From: Oxytricha trifallax
Taxonomy: Eukaryota > Ciliophora > Spirotrichea > Sporadotrichida > Oxytrichidae
Direction: 5' to 3'
DNA: 64,000 nucleotides
NCBI GenBank assembly: GCA_000711775.1
Contig: ARYC01002703.1
Coordinates: 1 to 64,000, forward strand
The notes under the pieces are model-generated. The model saw only the letters and a list, made by a program, of their open reading frames with translations, had not been told where the DNA came from and did not search any database. Every line of letters starts with the position of its first letter. Positions within the stretch are counted from its first letter, which is position 1. Shown here piece after piece: positions 1-10,878 of the stretch. The position numbers and the translations under genes are program-made.

Positions 1-324
1 CGTGCTGCTCATGGACAACGCAGTCATTCACAAGTACTCTGAAGTGTTGGAGACTGCCAGGAAGTTGAAGGTGACTGTGCTATTCAATGCCGAGTACTCG
101 CCATGGCTCAACCCCATCGAGCAGCTGTTCTCATACATCAAGAGGCACCTCAGGCAGGAGCAGGCAGACAGCAAGTAAGGATACTAACCATAACCACTTA
201 TAGGATTCACTTAGTTAAGAGACTCTCCCAGATCCTGAAAGCCATGACCAAGAGTGATGTCAACAAGCTCTGGGCCTTCAGCGTCAAGCAGTGGTGCACC
301 ACCATCAGACATGGGTTCGTCTGA
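1..324 (+). CDS. C-terminal part of an IS630/Tc1-type DD34E transposase, 5' truncated by the window edge
   Basis: Reading starts at base 2. The first exon gives LLMDNAVIHKYSEVLETARK followed by NAEYSPWLNPIEQLFSYIK. The MDN aspartate and the NPIE glutamate are separated by 34 residues, the last two catalytic positions of a DD34E nuclease. A 29-nt intron (175-203) interrupts the gene; splicing joins 'aa' to 'g att cac' and the second exon runs in frame to TGA at 322-324. Codons are GC-rich, unlike the surrounding AT-rich DNA. A decayed copy of the same family lies on the - strand at 57.1-57.5 kb, so this is more likely a germline transposon than a host gene. Being GC-rich and intron-bearing, it could also be a domesticated macronuclear gene. 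The N-terminal two thirds lie outside the window. Confidence 0.8.
175..203 (+). other. 29-nt spliceosomal intron in the transposase
   Basis: Starts GTAAGG, contains the branch-like motif ATACTAACC, ends CTTATAG. Without removal the frame reads TAA shortly after; with removal the downstream exon continues in frame for 40 codons to TGA. Size and signals match the tiny intron seen in the TBE 22-kDa genes at 35724-35749 and 60883-60908. Confidence 0.75.
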
Positions 325-537
325 GTAAACCATCAATGACCATGAGTGGAGTCGCAGATGCTCTGGCACCAATCAAGACAAGCATCAATAGCAGTTGAAC
401 AGTTAAATTAATTGATTAAAACTTCCCTATTATAAATCACGCTTTTAAGTTTAAGTTTAAACTAATCAATCAACAAACCACCAAAACCTCTCTCACCTCC
501 GCGCATTGCAGAGGTCAAGTCCACCAACACACCAACG

Positions 538-870
538 ATGGACCAACAGCTTCAGCTACCAATGATGGCACCGATGGATCAAGGATGGAGCAATAGATTT
601 TAGGACCTAGAAGATGAGAATGGGTTGCAGATTGGCCTCAACACAAGCATATCGACGACGAATCGACATGAAGTGACCATGCCAGAACGACGCCAATTGA
701 CAGTGTCAAACGATCGTGTTAATCATAAGATTCCAGCCAAACATTAAAATAAAGGTTTGGATAGTTCAAGAAAAAATTGGGGGTTATATTATGATGGTAA
801 ACACTATAATGATCAAAATATTTCGGAAAATGCACGGCAACAACTTAATGCTTTTAGAGAATTGGTTATA
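538..870 (+). CDS. Hypothetical protein, probable N-terminal segment (MDQQLQLPMMAP...)
   Basis: An ATG at 538 opens a frame that begins MDQQLQLPMMAPMDQGWSN and runs through NWGLYYDGKHYNDQNISENA near 800-840, using TAA/TAG as Gln. The first 60 codons are GC-rich; the composition then drifts to the AT-rich background. The frame stays technically open to about 1107, but beyond ~870 the residues are low-complexity I/N/L/F and look non-coding, so the coding part probably stops there at an MDS/IES border. It lies 214 bp downstream of the transposase and could be a second ORF of the same transposon or the first MDS of a separate gene. I do not recognise a domain. Confidence 0.35.
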
Positions 871-1198
871 ATTATTAATTTGATTAATTTCTCTAATTTC
901 CTATTTTTACGTATTTTATCAATATTAGATACTTAGAATAATGGAAATTTATTTTTAATGTAAAAATCTATATTTGTATTTTAACATAGTTTTTATGCTT
1001 CGAAATTTTTTAAAGCTTAATTAATTTCTTTGAATCAAAGAATTAAAGTTAAAAGTTTATTATTTGTGTTAATCAATAAATAAAATTTTACCAATTTATA
1101 TTGATTGATATTATTAGTAATAATTAAGAATTCAAAATTTCTTCCATTTTCTAAAATTTACTAATAAAAATAAATTAACTATTATTCTATTTATTTAA
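871..1198. other. AT-rich spacer, no gene seen
   Basis: No conserved segment shared with the other paralogous units could be placed here. It leads directly into the first recognisable MDS of unit 1. Confidence 0.5.
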
Positions 1199-4100
1199 AA
1201 GTTATTTTGAGGAATTATGTTACAAGAATTTATATTGACAATGAATTTGATCGATTTGAACTTGCAAATAAGTTATTTTTATAATTCTTACTTATTTATA
1301 ATAAACTAAGATTTTAATATATGAATGATAGAATATGAATTTTTAAAAAAAAATAAAATGAATAAGCTCAAATAATTCTCAAGATGCATCTAAGATATAA
1401 AATTGTTTGATATTGTTAGTGAAATGAAATTTAAAACAAATCAAAGCAAAAATTATAAATTTATACACAATAATTATTATTTATTATTATATTTTATAGA
1501 CAAAAATAAGCAAACGCATACTTTATGAATTTCTGATTAGTTCCAAAGATTTCCTTTTAGATTCATCAATTAATAAAATCTATTCTAAATTTATTATGAG
1601 TAATTTTAATTTTAATAACTTTGTTATTTGTCATAATAAAATATTATTTTGAATAACTCAAGGAATTTATAGAGAAAATTGTCCAAACATTTTAATACTA
1701 TTGAAAAAATAGATAATATTAGGAAATTTAAGAAATACAATTATATTTTATTAAATAAGGAACTATAATTGCCATCAATTTGTTAAGCCTTTAATCGTAA
1801 TTTGATTAAATAAAATATTAATATTAAATAAATTATTTTAATTAATACTAATGATTAAATTGTACAGTTTAAAATTAAGTTTTTCTTTTTAATTAGGGTC
1901 TGCTTGAAAATTGTTCATTTTACATTGTACAGTTTAAGAAATAAGTTTATTTTAAACAGATTGTATAAATAATTAAGTTTTTAGAATTATTAGTTAATAT
2001 TAAATAAAAAAATCATTAAGTTAAGTATAATGGATGACACCGAAAGGTCTCAAAAGCAGTTAGCTCTACTGAGCCCCCAAAAATTACATTATTTGATTGA
2101 TGGAGAAGCTACTAAATAAACAGGAGGAGATTAAGACCAATCAGCGTTACATGTTTGTGTTTGAGATTAAAGGCGAGGACGGGAAACAGATTCACACACG
2201 TGTAGAGAAAGAAATTTCCTAAATGACTCTAAGGTTTAGCCATTCGCTGATCTTTACTGTGCTATCGAAGGCACTCTACTTTAAGAAGCGATTAGTAGAG
2301 GATGGTGATGCTGAGTTGCTGATGGATGAGGAGACAATCATAGAAAACACATATAATGATTACTATGTTATGCAGAGACAGCAGGAGTAAATGGAGGGTC
2401 GAGAGGACTCACCAGAATGATTATTTGAAAGAATACTACCAGCAAATATTAAATTATATTTATCAATAATTCTAATCACTTTCTAATTTGTAAAGTCTGT
2501 TTTAAAAATCTTATTTCTCTAATTGTACAATTATTAAGTTGACCCTAATTTTTAATAAATTTAAATTTTAAACTGGACAATGCATATTGTACAGTTTAAT
2601 CATAAGTATTAATTAAATTAGAATATTTAATCTTAATATTTCAATGAATCAAATTACGATTAAAGGCTTAGCAAATTAGTGCCAATTATAGTTACTTATT
2701 TAATATGATATAATAGTATTTCTTAATTTCTTGGTATTATCTATTTTTTCAATAATAGTTGTTGCACAATATTTTATGATAAATAAATTGATTATCTATT
2801 ATAAGCTGATATAAAATTGAATGTATTGAGAAAAAAATTTGCTAATATTTGTATGTAAATTGAATATATTAAATATTTTTTTAAAAATAGATATATCAAA
2901 TCATTATAAAATGATAAATAATATTTTAAAAACATTAAGGTACTCGAGTTAATTTTGAAAAGATCTAAAGCAGTTTTCATAGATACCTCCACCTTGTATT
3001 TTATCACAATCACTCATTATAATGACGAATAAAATTTATGATTCAATAATTTTTTATTTTTGTTTCTACAGAGTTCGTTAAATATAAATCTTTATATATT
3101 AAAGGGAGACGTAAACTGATTTAAATTATATTTATATTTATAAGAAATAAGAAATAAAGAAAAAGAAAAAAGGATCAAACATATTATTTATAAAATTATA
3201 CTTTTTTATTGAATTATCTTTATTTTTTTTGTTAATATTAACCAAAAATTAGAAATACTAATTATTATACAATTTAGTGATTCATATTCTTGAATTTTAT
3301 CAATAAATTAACATTTTTGACTGCATAAAAATATCATCAAAATATTAACTATATTATTATATCTAAAATAATATATAGTGATAAATTATAATAATATTTA
3401 AATAGTTTAAACAATTAAATTTAAATCAGGAAATTCATGAAAAAATATTTAAATTTGTTATATATTATTATTTATTAGCTAAATCGTTATATTTTATAGC
3501 TTTACTTCCTCTAATTAAATAAATTATTAATTTATTGATAAGATGTAGGTAACCATATAAAAAATAATTTAAACAATTATTAATTTCAAAGAATGAATAG
3601 AAATTCTTTGTCTGCTTATATTATTAATATAAAAATTTTTTAAAGTTCTATTTTATTTACTAGTCCCTTATATAGCAATAAAAATGTTAAGAAATTGACA
3701 GTTGAACATCCTCGTTATTAATGTGACGGAGACCTCAATAAATTTAATAATATATATATTAATTTTAATAAAAATTTACTTAATTTTATATTAATTGAAG
3801 ATGATTTTTCCATAGCTTGAATCAATAGATGTAAAAGAGATAGAAATGTTTTAAACAGACTTTTTCATTATTTAATTTGTATTTAGTAAATTGGAAATTT
3901 TAATCAAAATAATTATTTTGAATTTTAAATTGATTTCTTTAGTGATAATATAAATTATTCAAATATTTAGAATGATATAACTTTTGAATTATTAATTCAT
4001 TGAGATATCATAAATTTGTAGAAATCCCAAATCATTCTAAATTTACGATATTATAATATGAAAGTATTATCTTTATATTTTTTCGGCTAGATTGAAAATT

Positions 4101-7100
4101 TCTTTTAATTTAATGTCTTAAAACATCTATAATCCTTCAAAGCATCGTTACTCCTGTCAAAATCAAAACCCAAAACCCTTTCAGTAGTTTGATTGATTTA
4201 ATATTTATAAATGAAGACATTAATTAATGCTTGAGTAGGTTTTATGGTTTAATATTTGTATTTAAGTTAGTATAAGCGAGTTTAATAAATATTTTGCACA
4301 AACATAAACTTAGAATTATGGATACTTTTCGAGGCCTTATCTTTCAAAAGCTTTGTATTATTGACTCAATTTTTACTTCAAATTCCTTTCTTGGATATAT
4401 GATAGTTGATTATATTTTAATTTTAATCCCTAAGGAATTTGTGACTCTTAAAAAAGTACTTCAAATAACAGTTTGAGTTCAGTTTGGAGGTATTGTTATT
4501 AAACCTTTTTGAATTTAATATGCTAATAATTAATATAAAAAGTAAAATACACATTTTGAGGGTTGTAAGTACACACCTTAGTGATTAGTCGTGATATTTA
4601 CCCTTAAATATATGCTAAAAACTATCTAACTAACTATATTAAAAATCAATTCGTGATAAAGTTTTAACTTAATTTGTAGGACAACCTAAAATAATTGAAC
4701 ATTATTGGAAGCAATTTAATGGAAATAGTTTGATAAAATGGAAATCTATCTGTAAAACTTGGAGCAAGTTTTTAAAAGTCTTCTCCGCATACCTTTTCAA
4801 GGATGACTCCAACAGATCCTCCTTATTTAGTAGTAAGATTTTAATAAACTTAAAATGGATATACATAATTTTAAATATTATTGACATTTCTCGAAAGAGG
4901 AAGCATGATGATGCCTATGAAAACTCAATCTCAAGATTTAATAGAGAAATTTTGAAGTAAAGAGGACCTTTATTAATACTTGGTATAGTGGATAAATTTT
5001 TAACTAAGATTTATACATTCATGATAGTTAGATTGCATATTACAACTTAGAAGGAAACTAAAATATCATTCTTAATAGTCTTACTAGGTGAAGAGTTAAA
5101 AGCTTTAAGTTGATGACATTAAGTAGATTGAATTTCTAACTACCCTGAAATATCAATGACAAACATATATCTTCAAACCAAGATACCCCTCCCCACCCCC
5201 TCCCCATAAATATATTTTATTTCATAATATATTTGAATACTCGATGTCTGAATCTAATTTATTCTTGGCTTTTATAGTTATAAAATACTAAAAATATTAT
5301 TATTAATTGATATATTTAATTTTATTGAAAGCATATACCTATTTTTAAATATAATCTTTATTGAAAAATATTTTTTAAAAAATATTTTCAAAAATATGAA
5401 TTTATTATATCATCTCAACTCGACTTGGTTTAAAAAAAATAAGCAAGTTTTTTTGGATGAGAGGTGGGGGTGGGAATGTGTAGAGAGGTTTGTAAGGGGT
5501 ATCTCGGTTAGAACACATATATGAAGAAGCAATGAGAGATCCAGATATTTCTCTATACCTTCCATCAAAGCTACAACTCTCTAATAAATTGACAGTGTGA
5601 AACTTCTTCTTTTGTGTTCTTGCAACTCTGAAACCTTAGTACTTAAATGAAGTAATTTTTAAAAAGTTCCAAGAAACTCTACAGCATCTCCTGAAAAAAA
5701 GAGAAGCAGGGAATTAAAAACAGTGACAAATGGCTGCATAAACTTCAAAAGCATCCTTTCATCTCAAGTAAGCTTAGCCTTCTTACTTATTAAAAATCAT
5801 GGTTCTGTTATATACTTGTAAGAGCGCAGGAAATTAAACAGAGAGAATAAGTCTTAAGTAAAACATTAATCGAGTAAGAGACTTTACAAATATTAATAAA
5901 ATCCAAATGAAAAGAGCATGGATTCAACAGTTGGCACTTAGAGAAAAAATTGGCACGCAAGCCTTAAGATGAACCAAATATTTCTAAATGTTCTTTTTAA
6001 ATGTGAACTTATTTATTCGTTTAAATCTAAAACAAATCGATAAAAAACAAAACTTACTTCTTTTACGTATACTTTAGTTCTCTAATTGCTAATCTCTTTG
6101 TAGTACTTTTGAGAAAATCTACTCTATCTATCTTCATGTCGTGCATCAAATGATAACAACTTAAATTTAATGAATGGCATTTCTATAATTTCCAAATATA
6201 ATTCACTTCCATTAAACTGAGGACATAAGGGAACATTAAATAGAGGTGTAATATTCCATCTTTCATAATCCTTCCTTAAGTCTTTAGTTTTATAAACTGA
6301 TAAATCATCAACTAATAGAATGATATCTAATCAGCGTACCTCTATCTGAGCTATTATAGAAACTTTATGTATTATTCTGTCTTTTTTGAACGACGGTGAA
6401 TAATACCACAAAGTATAGAATTAGTTTAAACTTTGAATTTTTAAATCATAAACTTCTATGCTGCTTTACCTCGTTGCTTTACCCTTAGTACCAAGACTTT
6501 GATATAAAGGTATTGAATATAAATACAGTTTCATCAACATGTATGAATTTAATATTATCCTCATAAGCTCTCTGCATTTAATCGTATATATATATAATTT
6601 AAATCATCTTATTAAATGAACAGTGAAGTTAATCACTTTCTTAAGGCGATTGACTCAAAATCCCAAAACCAATTAATGAGTTTTATATGTGTTTTGATTT
6701 ATGAGGGTAATGTTGGGGATTCGGGTTTATTTGTGGAAGGAAGCATCATTTTCACTCTAGTTATGAAATTATGAAAGTTTTAAATGATCAATTTTTTTAT
6801 TCTCAACTTATGTCATCTCATTATCATATGTATATAAGAGCATTTTTAAAAGAAAATGATAAGGTTGAGTGACATTAATTTCTTTTTTACAATTTTTTCA
6901 AAAGTTTTTACTTTTTCTCATCATTTTTATGAAAATTAAAGATTGCATCTTGTTAAAAAATTGGCATTTTTGCTCAAGTATTTTAGAAGTTTTCATAATT
7001 AAATATTTTCAAACTCAATTCAACACTCTAATTATTATGGCTAACGTTCTTTATTATCATATTTTCATTCAATACAAAAAAGTTTGGTAACATTTGTAAA

Positions 7101-10100
7101 ATTTAAATGAAAGATATGCATAAAATTTGTCGTTTTAAGGTGTTTGGTAGATTTAATTTTTTTTATGTTTTAGTTTAAGAATTGTTATAAATGGAGATCA
7201 AACTTAAAATTTTGTATTTCTAATGTCACTTATATTTTAGACACTTATTAAATATGGCCAACTTATAGGAGGTAAACCTGATATAGATTCGTGGAGAAAG
7301 TTTGCAAAAACTGTAACAAGTTTCAGAGATGGATATACATTTTAACCTATTAAATTCCATTAAATTAGTAATAAATTTGTTTAAATACAATTAGTACAGG
7401 TACTAAATCCGTTTAAGTTTAATTGGTATAAATTAAATAGTACCAAAACTTAATTAGTACCTAGATTTAATCTAATGAAGTTTTAATGGAAAAGTACCAA
7501 TCTGGTTAAAAACCTGATTGGTACCAGTACCAACCTGAATTTCTTTCAAAATTTGTACCAAAATATTTATAAAATATATTCCCTAAGAATTATAAGATGT
7601 TGTTTTCATAAATTTAAGCGTTTTAAAATAACTCAACAATTAATGTACTTTCCTTTAAATTTTTTCAGTGAACTATTTTCTACATTGCATTTATATAGAT
7701 GTAGTGATGATAAAAAATAAAAGATTAAATATCTCAAATATGAAAAAAAAATTTACATTGAATCTAACAACAAGAATGAAATTAATCAAAAAGAAACCCT
7801 AATCCCCAACATTACCCCCATCAATAAAAACACATATAAAACTCATTAAGGGGTTTTGGAGTTTTGACTGTCTTGTAAGATATTCCATCCTTTTTATTTA
7901 TATTAACAATGGGTTAAGCAGAGATTTGAAGCACAGAAAATTGGCGATGAAACATCGCAGCTCTCTATGCCAAAGAAATGAGCCCAGTATTTAAGAGTCT
8001 TAACATTAATAAGATAATCGGCAAGATACAGCTAAAATTAAAAAATCTCTGAGGTTTAGAATTAAGATGCTATTTCTTTATCTTTATGCAAATTGACAAT
8101 GGGATCTCACAGTTTCAGAAGATTTATGGAGCAGCCTTGCTTTAGATGTGAAATTTAGTATAGACTAGAGTTGACCACTTTAATCATCATATCAATTTAG
8201 CAGATAAAACAAGAAAAATATATACTCACTGTTATAAACTCCCCCCAAAACCTCGCATTTACTAACATACATTAATAATAATCCTTAAATTAAATTAGAA
8301 CCGAAAGAAAATGTATGTCGTTAATGACTGCCCTCGCCGCTGTCTTGAAGAGCGCTTAAATCTTCAGCGTACCCCAATTCGACATTGATTCGGATCTAGA
8401 AGATGAAGGAATACCTTTGGAATATCGACTAGAGACTATTGAGCTAGACCACGAAAATTGTGAGTCAGACCACGCCATAGAAATTTTCTCCAAGACACAA
8501 ACACTCGCACAAGAATCACCGCCCCTATTTAGTACCCAATACGTCACGACACAGAAATCTGAACAAAAATTGAACAGAATTCTGATGAGAAATAACCATA
8601 ATTCTTAAGCGACAAACATACTGATGAATAAGTAGACATATGGGACAAAATATTAATAACAGCTACTCACCTACTACAACCCTATCATCTTTACTGATTA
8701 TGAACAAAATTCTCAATCAGTAGAGGAGTATCTCAAGGGGGAAATACTTCACCATTGTTCTTCGTGCTCCTATTAAAAAATTTTATAAGAACATTTGAAG
8801 TTAAGTATAAGTTTTAGATTATAAAGAAAATCAAAGTATACGCAGATGACATCTCATTTAATTTTGATCCAGGAGACATTGTTGACGACATAAAGTAAAA
8901 AGTCTGAGACCATTTCAAAATTTACGGATTAGTCATCAATGACAAATGTGTAGATATAAGTCCACAAAAATTCGACATTTTAAACCTCTCCCAATACAAG
9001 AAGAAATTTAGATATTTAGGCATCAAAATAAGTCAACACCCAACTAAAATCTTTAAAAAGATCATTTATGAAATTCTTAGCGAATAGAAAACTTCTTATT
9101 TAAACAGATTTAAATGTGATGACTATTTATATCAAAGAATCTAACAATAATATATAGTCTCGAGAGTTTAGACAAAACTTGTACCTATACTAGCTTCAGC
9201 TAAACCATAATAAATTTAAGAAATGATAGACTTATATAAAAGAGGGGAAGCAGCCTTCATATAGAGAGGAGATTCCTTTCTTAAAGTATTTTACCCAAAT
9301 AGAATTAAACTTTTCAACCACTCACCCTTCCTAACGGACCTGTTAATAATATCGTCAATTTAAGAAAATATGAACTAGAAGTCAAACTTTTAAACAATCT
9401 AAGATGACTGAATAACAAAATGCGAAATATTGTTGCAAACAATCATTCACTTCTCAAACGCATGGCTAATGGCTATTGCTAATAATCAGAAATCATTATA
9501 CTACAGAGCAAAAATGATCGCTAATGGTCCTTATACATCACTAACCTAAAACTTTTGGTAAACTAGTTCAAAGCAAATGAGAACAAGAATTTGAACGTAA
9601 CTGGAAACATCTTCCCTAAATCTAGATTGATGTAATAGAACTTAGAGCTAACCTATCAAAATTGGGAAAGAACATATAGAAATTTACATTAGAAAGAAGA
9701 AAAATAGACTATAAAATCCATACTTCACTACTATGATAGAGACAAAGATGAAAGAGATAATAATCAATCTTAAGAGAATTTAAAAATTCATAACACAACA
9801 AATATGGGATTTAATTCAAAGGGCATGACCCTTATTTATCATTATATATAAGATCGGGGGTCCCCAGAGACCTCAATGTGATCATATTTTTATTACTAAC
9901 TTACATTACGAGTATTAAAATCATAAACTCCTATATTCCTTATTAAATCTCTAATAAAGCCTACCTTAATAGTCTGCTTTTATGATCTAAAAACTCAATC
10001 AAATTATTGAAAGGGTTTTAGGATTTTGAACATAATTATGGATCTTTGAATTCAAAGCTGGACTATCTCTTTCCAAAAATTGCCGATATTTAGGGGGACA

Positions 10101-10878
10101 TAAATGATGTGATGTAAGTGATCTTGTAACATTTCATTACAAATTCTCATTATTGTAAATTAAATATTTTAGATAACGTAAGTTTAAATAAATCTTAGAA
10201 TTTTTTTATATTAAAGTACAAGAAAATATTTTTCCTCAATTTTATATAACTAAACTAAATTTAAACATTAATTTTAGAATTTTTTTATTATTAAAGAAAC
10301 TTCTTCTTAGAATTAATAATTATAGTGAAATTTAGGTTTAATATATTATTACATTTTAAATTATAACTAAGTTTTCAATCAAAATTTTAAGAGAAATCTA
10401 TTTTAAAAAAATAAAAAATTTACCTAGAATAGTTTCCCTCACATCAATTTAGATAATTTTATTGCATTTAATTAAAATTATTGATAAAAAATTAGAAAAT
10501 TTTAAATTAAATAAATTATTAAAAAATATTTTGTTATTTAATGAAATTGAAGTCCCAACGATAGAACTAAATATTATTGCTGAAACTTGTATAAGTATAA
10601 ATATAGTTTTATATTGTTTTAAATCGAAATTGTTATTCAATATTTGTTATCATAAAGAATTTATTTTATAATTTGTGTGGTGAAGCATTTCCTCAGTTAT
10701 TTCGAACAGTCCTAATTTATCAACCATGTTCCCAAACTATAAAGCCAATATAAAATATTCATTTTCTGTGGGAAAACGATGCGATTGTGGTAAAATGACT
10801 ATGGTTTTTAAGAAAAATTTGGAAAATATAGATATCTATAATTTTGATATTTTATTTGAAAATGAAAGAGAATGGTGA
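1199..10878 (+). CDS. Unit 1: F-box/LRR-like family gene, 3' two thirds, split into MDSs and interrupted by TBE A
   Basis: Ordered segments, named after the homologous ones in units 2-5: Y 1199-1272 (ends FELANK), Z 1361-1450, W 1508-~1580, V ~1651-1691, U 2931-~3030 (VLELILKRSKAVFIDTSTL), T ~3666-3745 (NVKKLTVEHPRYQ), S ~3804-3866 (FPQLESIDVKEI), R 4079-4163 plus 10032-10107 (LDYLFPKIADIQG), Q 10540-~10595 (EVPTIELNII), P ~10683-10878 (MFPNYKANIKYSF, stop TGA 10876-10878). Pointers that join segments in frame: AATAAG (Y/Z), AAGCAAA (Z/W), AACATT (V/U), TTAT (U/T), TTTTTC (S/R), AATGA (R/Q). TAA/TAG appear as Gln inside several segments. The F-box part (M1, M2), N and O should lie left of the window. 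P has a 1-nt frame shift near 10710 relative to its paralogs. Role inferred only: LRR-type recognition protein. Confidence 0.7.
1720..2733. mobile_element. Inverted-repeat element of ~1 kb carrying one ORF
   Basis: Left arm (~1720-1900) and right arm (~2545-2733) are reverse complements with scattered mismatches; shared blocks include AAGCCTTTAATCGTAATTTGAT and ATTGTACAGTTTAA. The arms enclose a GC-richer centre with an open frame at 2100-2420. No target duplication could be fixed with confidence. It occupies the V/U IES of unit 1 and is absent from the other four units. Confidence 0.6.
2100..2420 (+). CDS. Hypothetical 106-residue protein inside the inverted-repeat element
   Basis: ATG at 2100 begins MEKLLNKQEEIKTNQRYMF and ends DSPE-TGA at 2418-2420, with two TAA codons read as Gln. 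The product is charged and soluble-looking, with no signal peptide or membrane segment. GC content and codon choice are well above the ~20% GC of its surroundings, which argues for selection or recent arrival. An overlapping frame from ATG 2030 (MDDTERSQKQLALLSPQ...) is also open for ~44 codons in another frame, so a frame shift may have split a longer N-terminus. I do not recognise the family. Confidence 0.55.
3040..3660. other. IES between segments U and T of unit 1
   Basis: AT-rich, no ORF of interest. It separates EQNL at the end of U from NKNVKKL at the start of T; TTAT on both sides joins them in frame. Confidence 0.5.
4660..5990 (+). pseudogene. TBE A 22-kDa protein gene, broken
   Basis: Similarity to the intact-looking copies in TBE C and E runs from the N-terminal block (GNSLIKWKSICKTWSKF near 4715-4765) through the NYPEIS-like block near 5145 and the LYLPSKLQLSN-like block near 5555-5585. 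A 344-bp foldback is inserted at 5171-5514. In-frame TGA codons and frame shifts occur after ~5115. The intron region near 5765 keeps GTAAGCTTAG but the 3' end is eroded. Unlike the other copies, the N-terminal block is continuously open without the intron-like stretch being removed. Confidence 0.65.
5171..5514. repeat. Foldback element FB1 with C/G-rich stem, 8-bp target duplication
   Basis: Left end CTTCAAACCAAGATACCCC, right end GGGGTATCTCGGTTAGAAC, reverse complements apart from a few bases. The element is flanked by the 8-bp repeat ACATATAT (5163-5170 and 5515-5522). It splits the TBE A 22-kDa frame between the codons for SMT and EEAM. The outer stem is C-rich (CCCCTCCCCACCCCCTCCCC); the inner part is AT-rich. 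Confidence 0.8.
6005..8258 (-). pseudogene. TBE A transposase, broken and interrupted
   Basis: On the - strand, similarity to the DD34E transposases of TBE B, C and E covers 6005-6655 and 7867-8258, split by the nested element at 6656-7866. The sequence is more diverged than in the other copies and the conserved terminal TGA is lost near 6015. The 5' end (CGAGGTTTTGGGG at ~8245-8257, whose initiator would be at 8258) abuts the LINE insertion. Confidence 0.6.
6656..7866. mobile_element. 1.2-kb TBE-like element inside the TBE A transposase
   Basis: The ends are inverted repeats of ~75 bp beginning CAAAATCCCAAAACC on the left and ending GGTTTTGGAGTTTTG on the right, flanked by ACT (6653-6655 and 7867-7869), an ANT site. 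The terminal sequence differs from the main TBEs beyond the telomere-like tip. An internal piece (~7235-7340) reads YGQLIGGKPDIDSWRKFAKT and resembles the N-terminal block of the TBE 22-kDa protein. Several GGTACC/TAGTACC-rich short repeats follow at 7390-7560. No transposase is seen, so it is probably non-autonomous. Confidence 0.75.
8275..9892 (+). mobile_element. LINE-like non-LTR retroelement, probably 5' truncated
   Basis: Flanked by a 16-bp duplication with one mismatch: TTACTAACATACATTA (8259-8274) and TTACTAACTTACATTA (9893-9908), inside the right end of TBE A. The body encodes a reverse transcriptase with YADD at 8839-8850. Composition is A-rich on the + strand with more GC than the surroundings. 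Near the 3' end lies GATCGGGGGTCCCCAGAG. There are no long terminal repeats. Confidence 0.8.
8308..9600 (+). pseudogene. Reverse transcriptase ORF of the LINE, broken
   Basis: An upstream frame reads GIPLEYRLETIELDHENCES from ~8409. The RT core follows in another frame: ISRGVSQGGNTSPLFFVLL (fingers/palm), VYADDISFNFDPGD (catalytic motif, 8836 on), FRYLGIKIS (the YLG motif), then LFNHSPFLTDLL. TAG/TAA serve as Gln. At least one frame shift (~8705) and one in-frame TGA (~8908, in KV*DHFKIYG, where Trp would fit) break it. The endonuclease domain is not seen, consistent with 5' truncation. Confidence 0.75.

Larger units (their letters stand above)
1686..2930. other. Large IES between segments V and U of unit 1 (AACATT pointers)
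   Basis: AACATT occurs at 1686-1691 at the end of V and at 2931-2936 at the start of U. Joining there gives CPNI-KVLELIL, as in units 2 and 5, which also use AACATT. The homologous IES is ~159 bp in units 2 and 4, so this copy has grown by insertion of the inverted-repeat element described next. Confidence 0.7.
4164..10028. mobile_element. TBE A: decayed telomere-bearing element with nested insertions
   Basis: The left end is CAAAACCCAAAACCCTTTCAG at 4164, the right end the matching inverted repeat ending GGATTTTG at 10028. Flanks are AAT (4161-4163) and AAC (10029-10031), a one-base-decayed ANT duplication. Orientation is as in TBE C and E: the 22-kDa gene on +, the transposase on -. The kinase gene is missing; only ~350 bp of unrelated AT-rich sequence lies between the left repeat and the 22-kDa region. 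It carries a foldback (5171-5514), a 1.2-kb TBE-like element (6656-7866) and a LINE (8275-9892). It interrupts segment R of unit 1. Confidence 0.85.
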
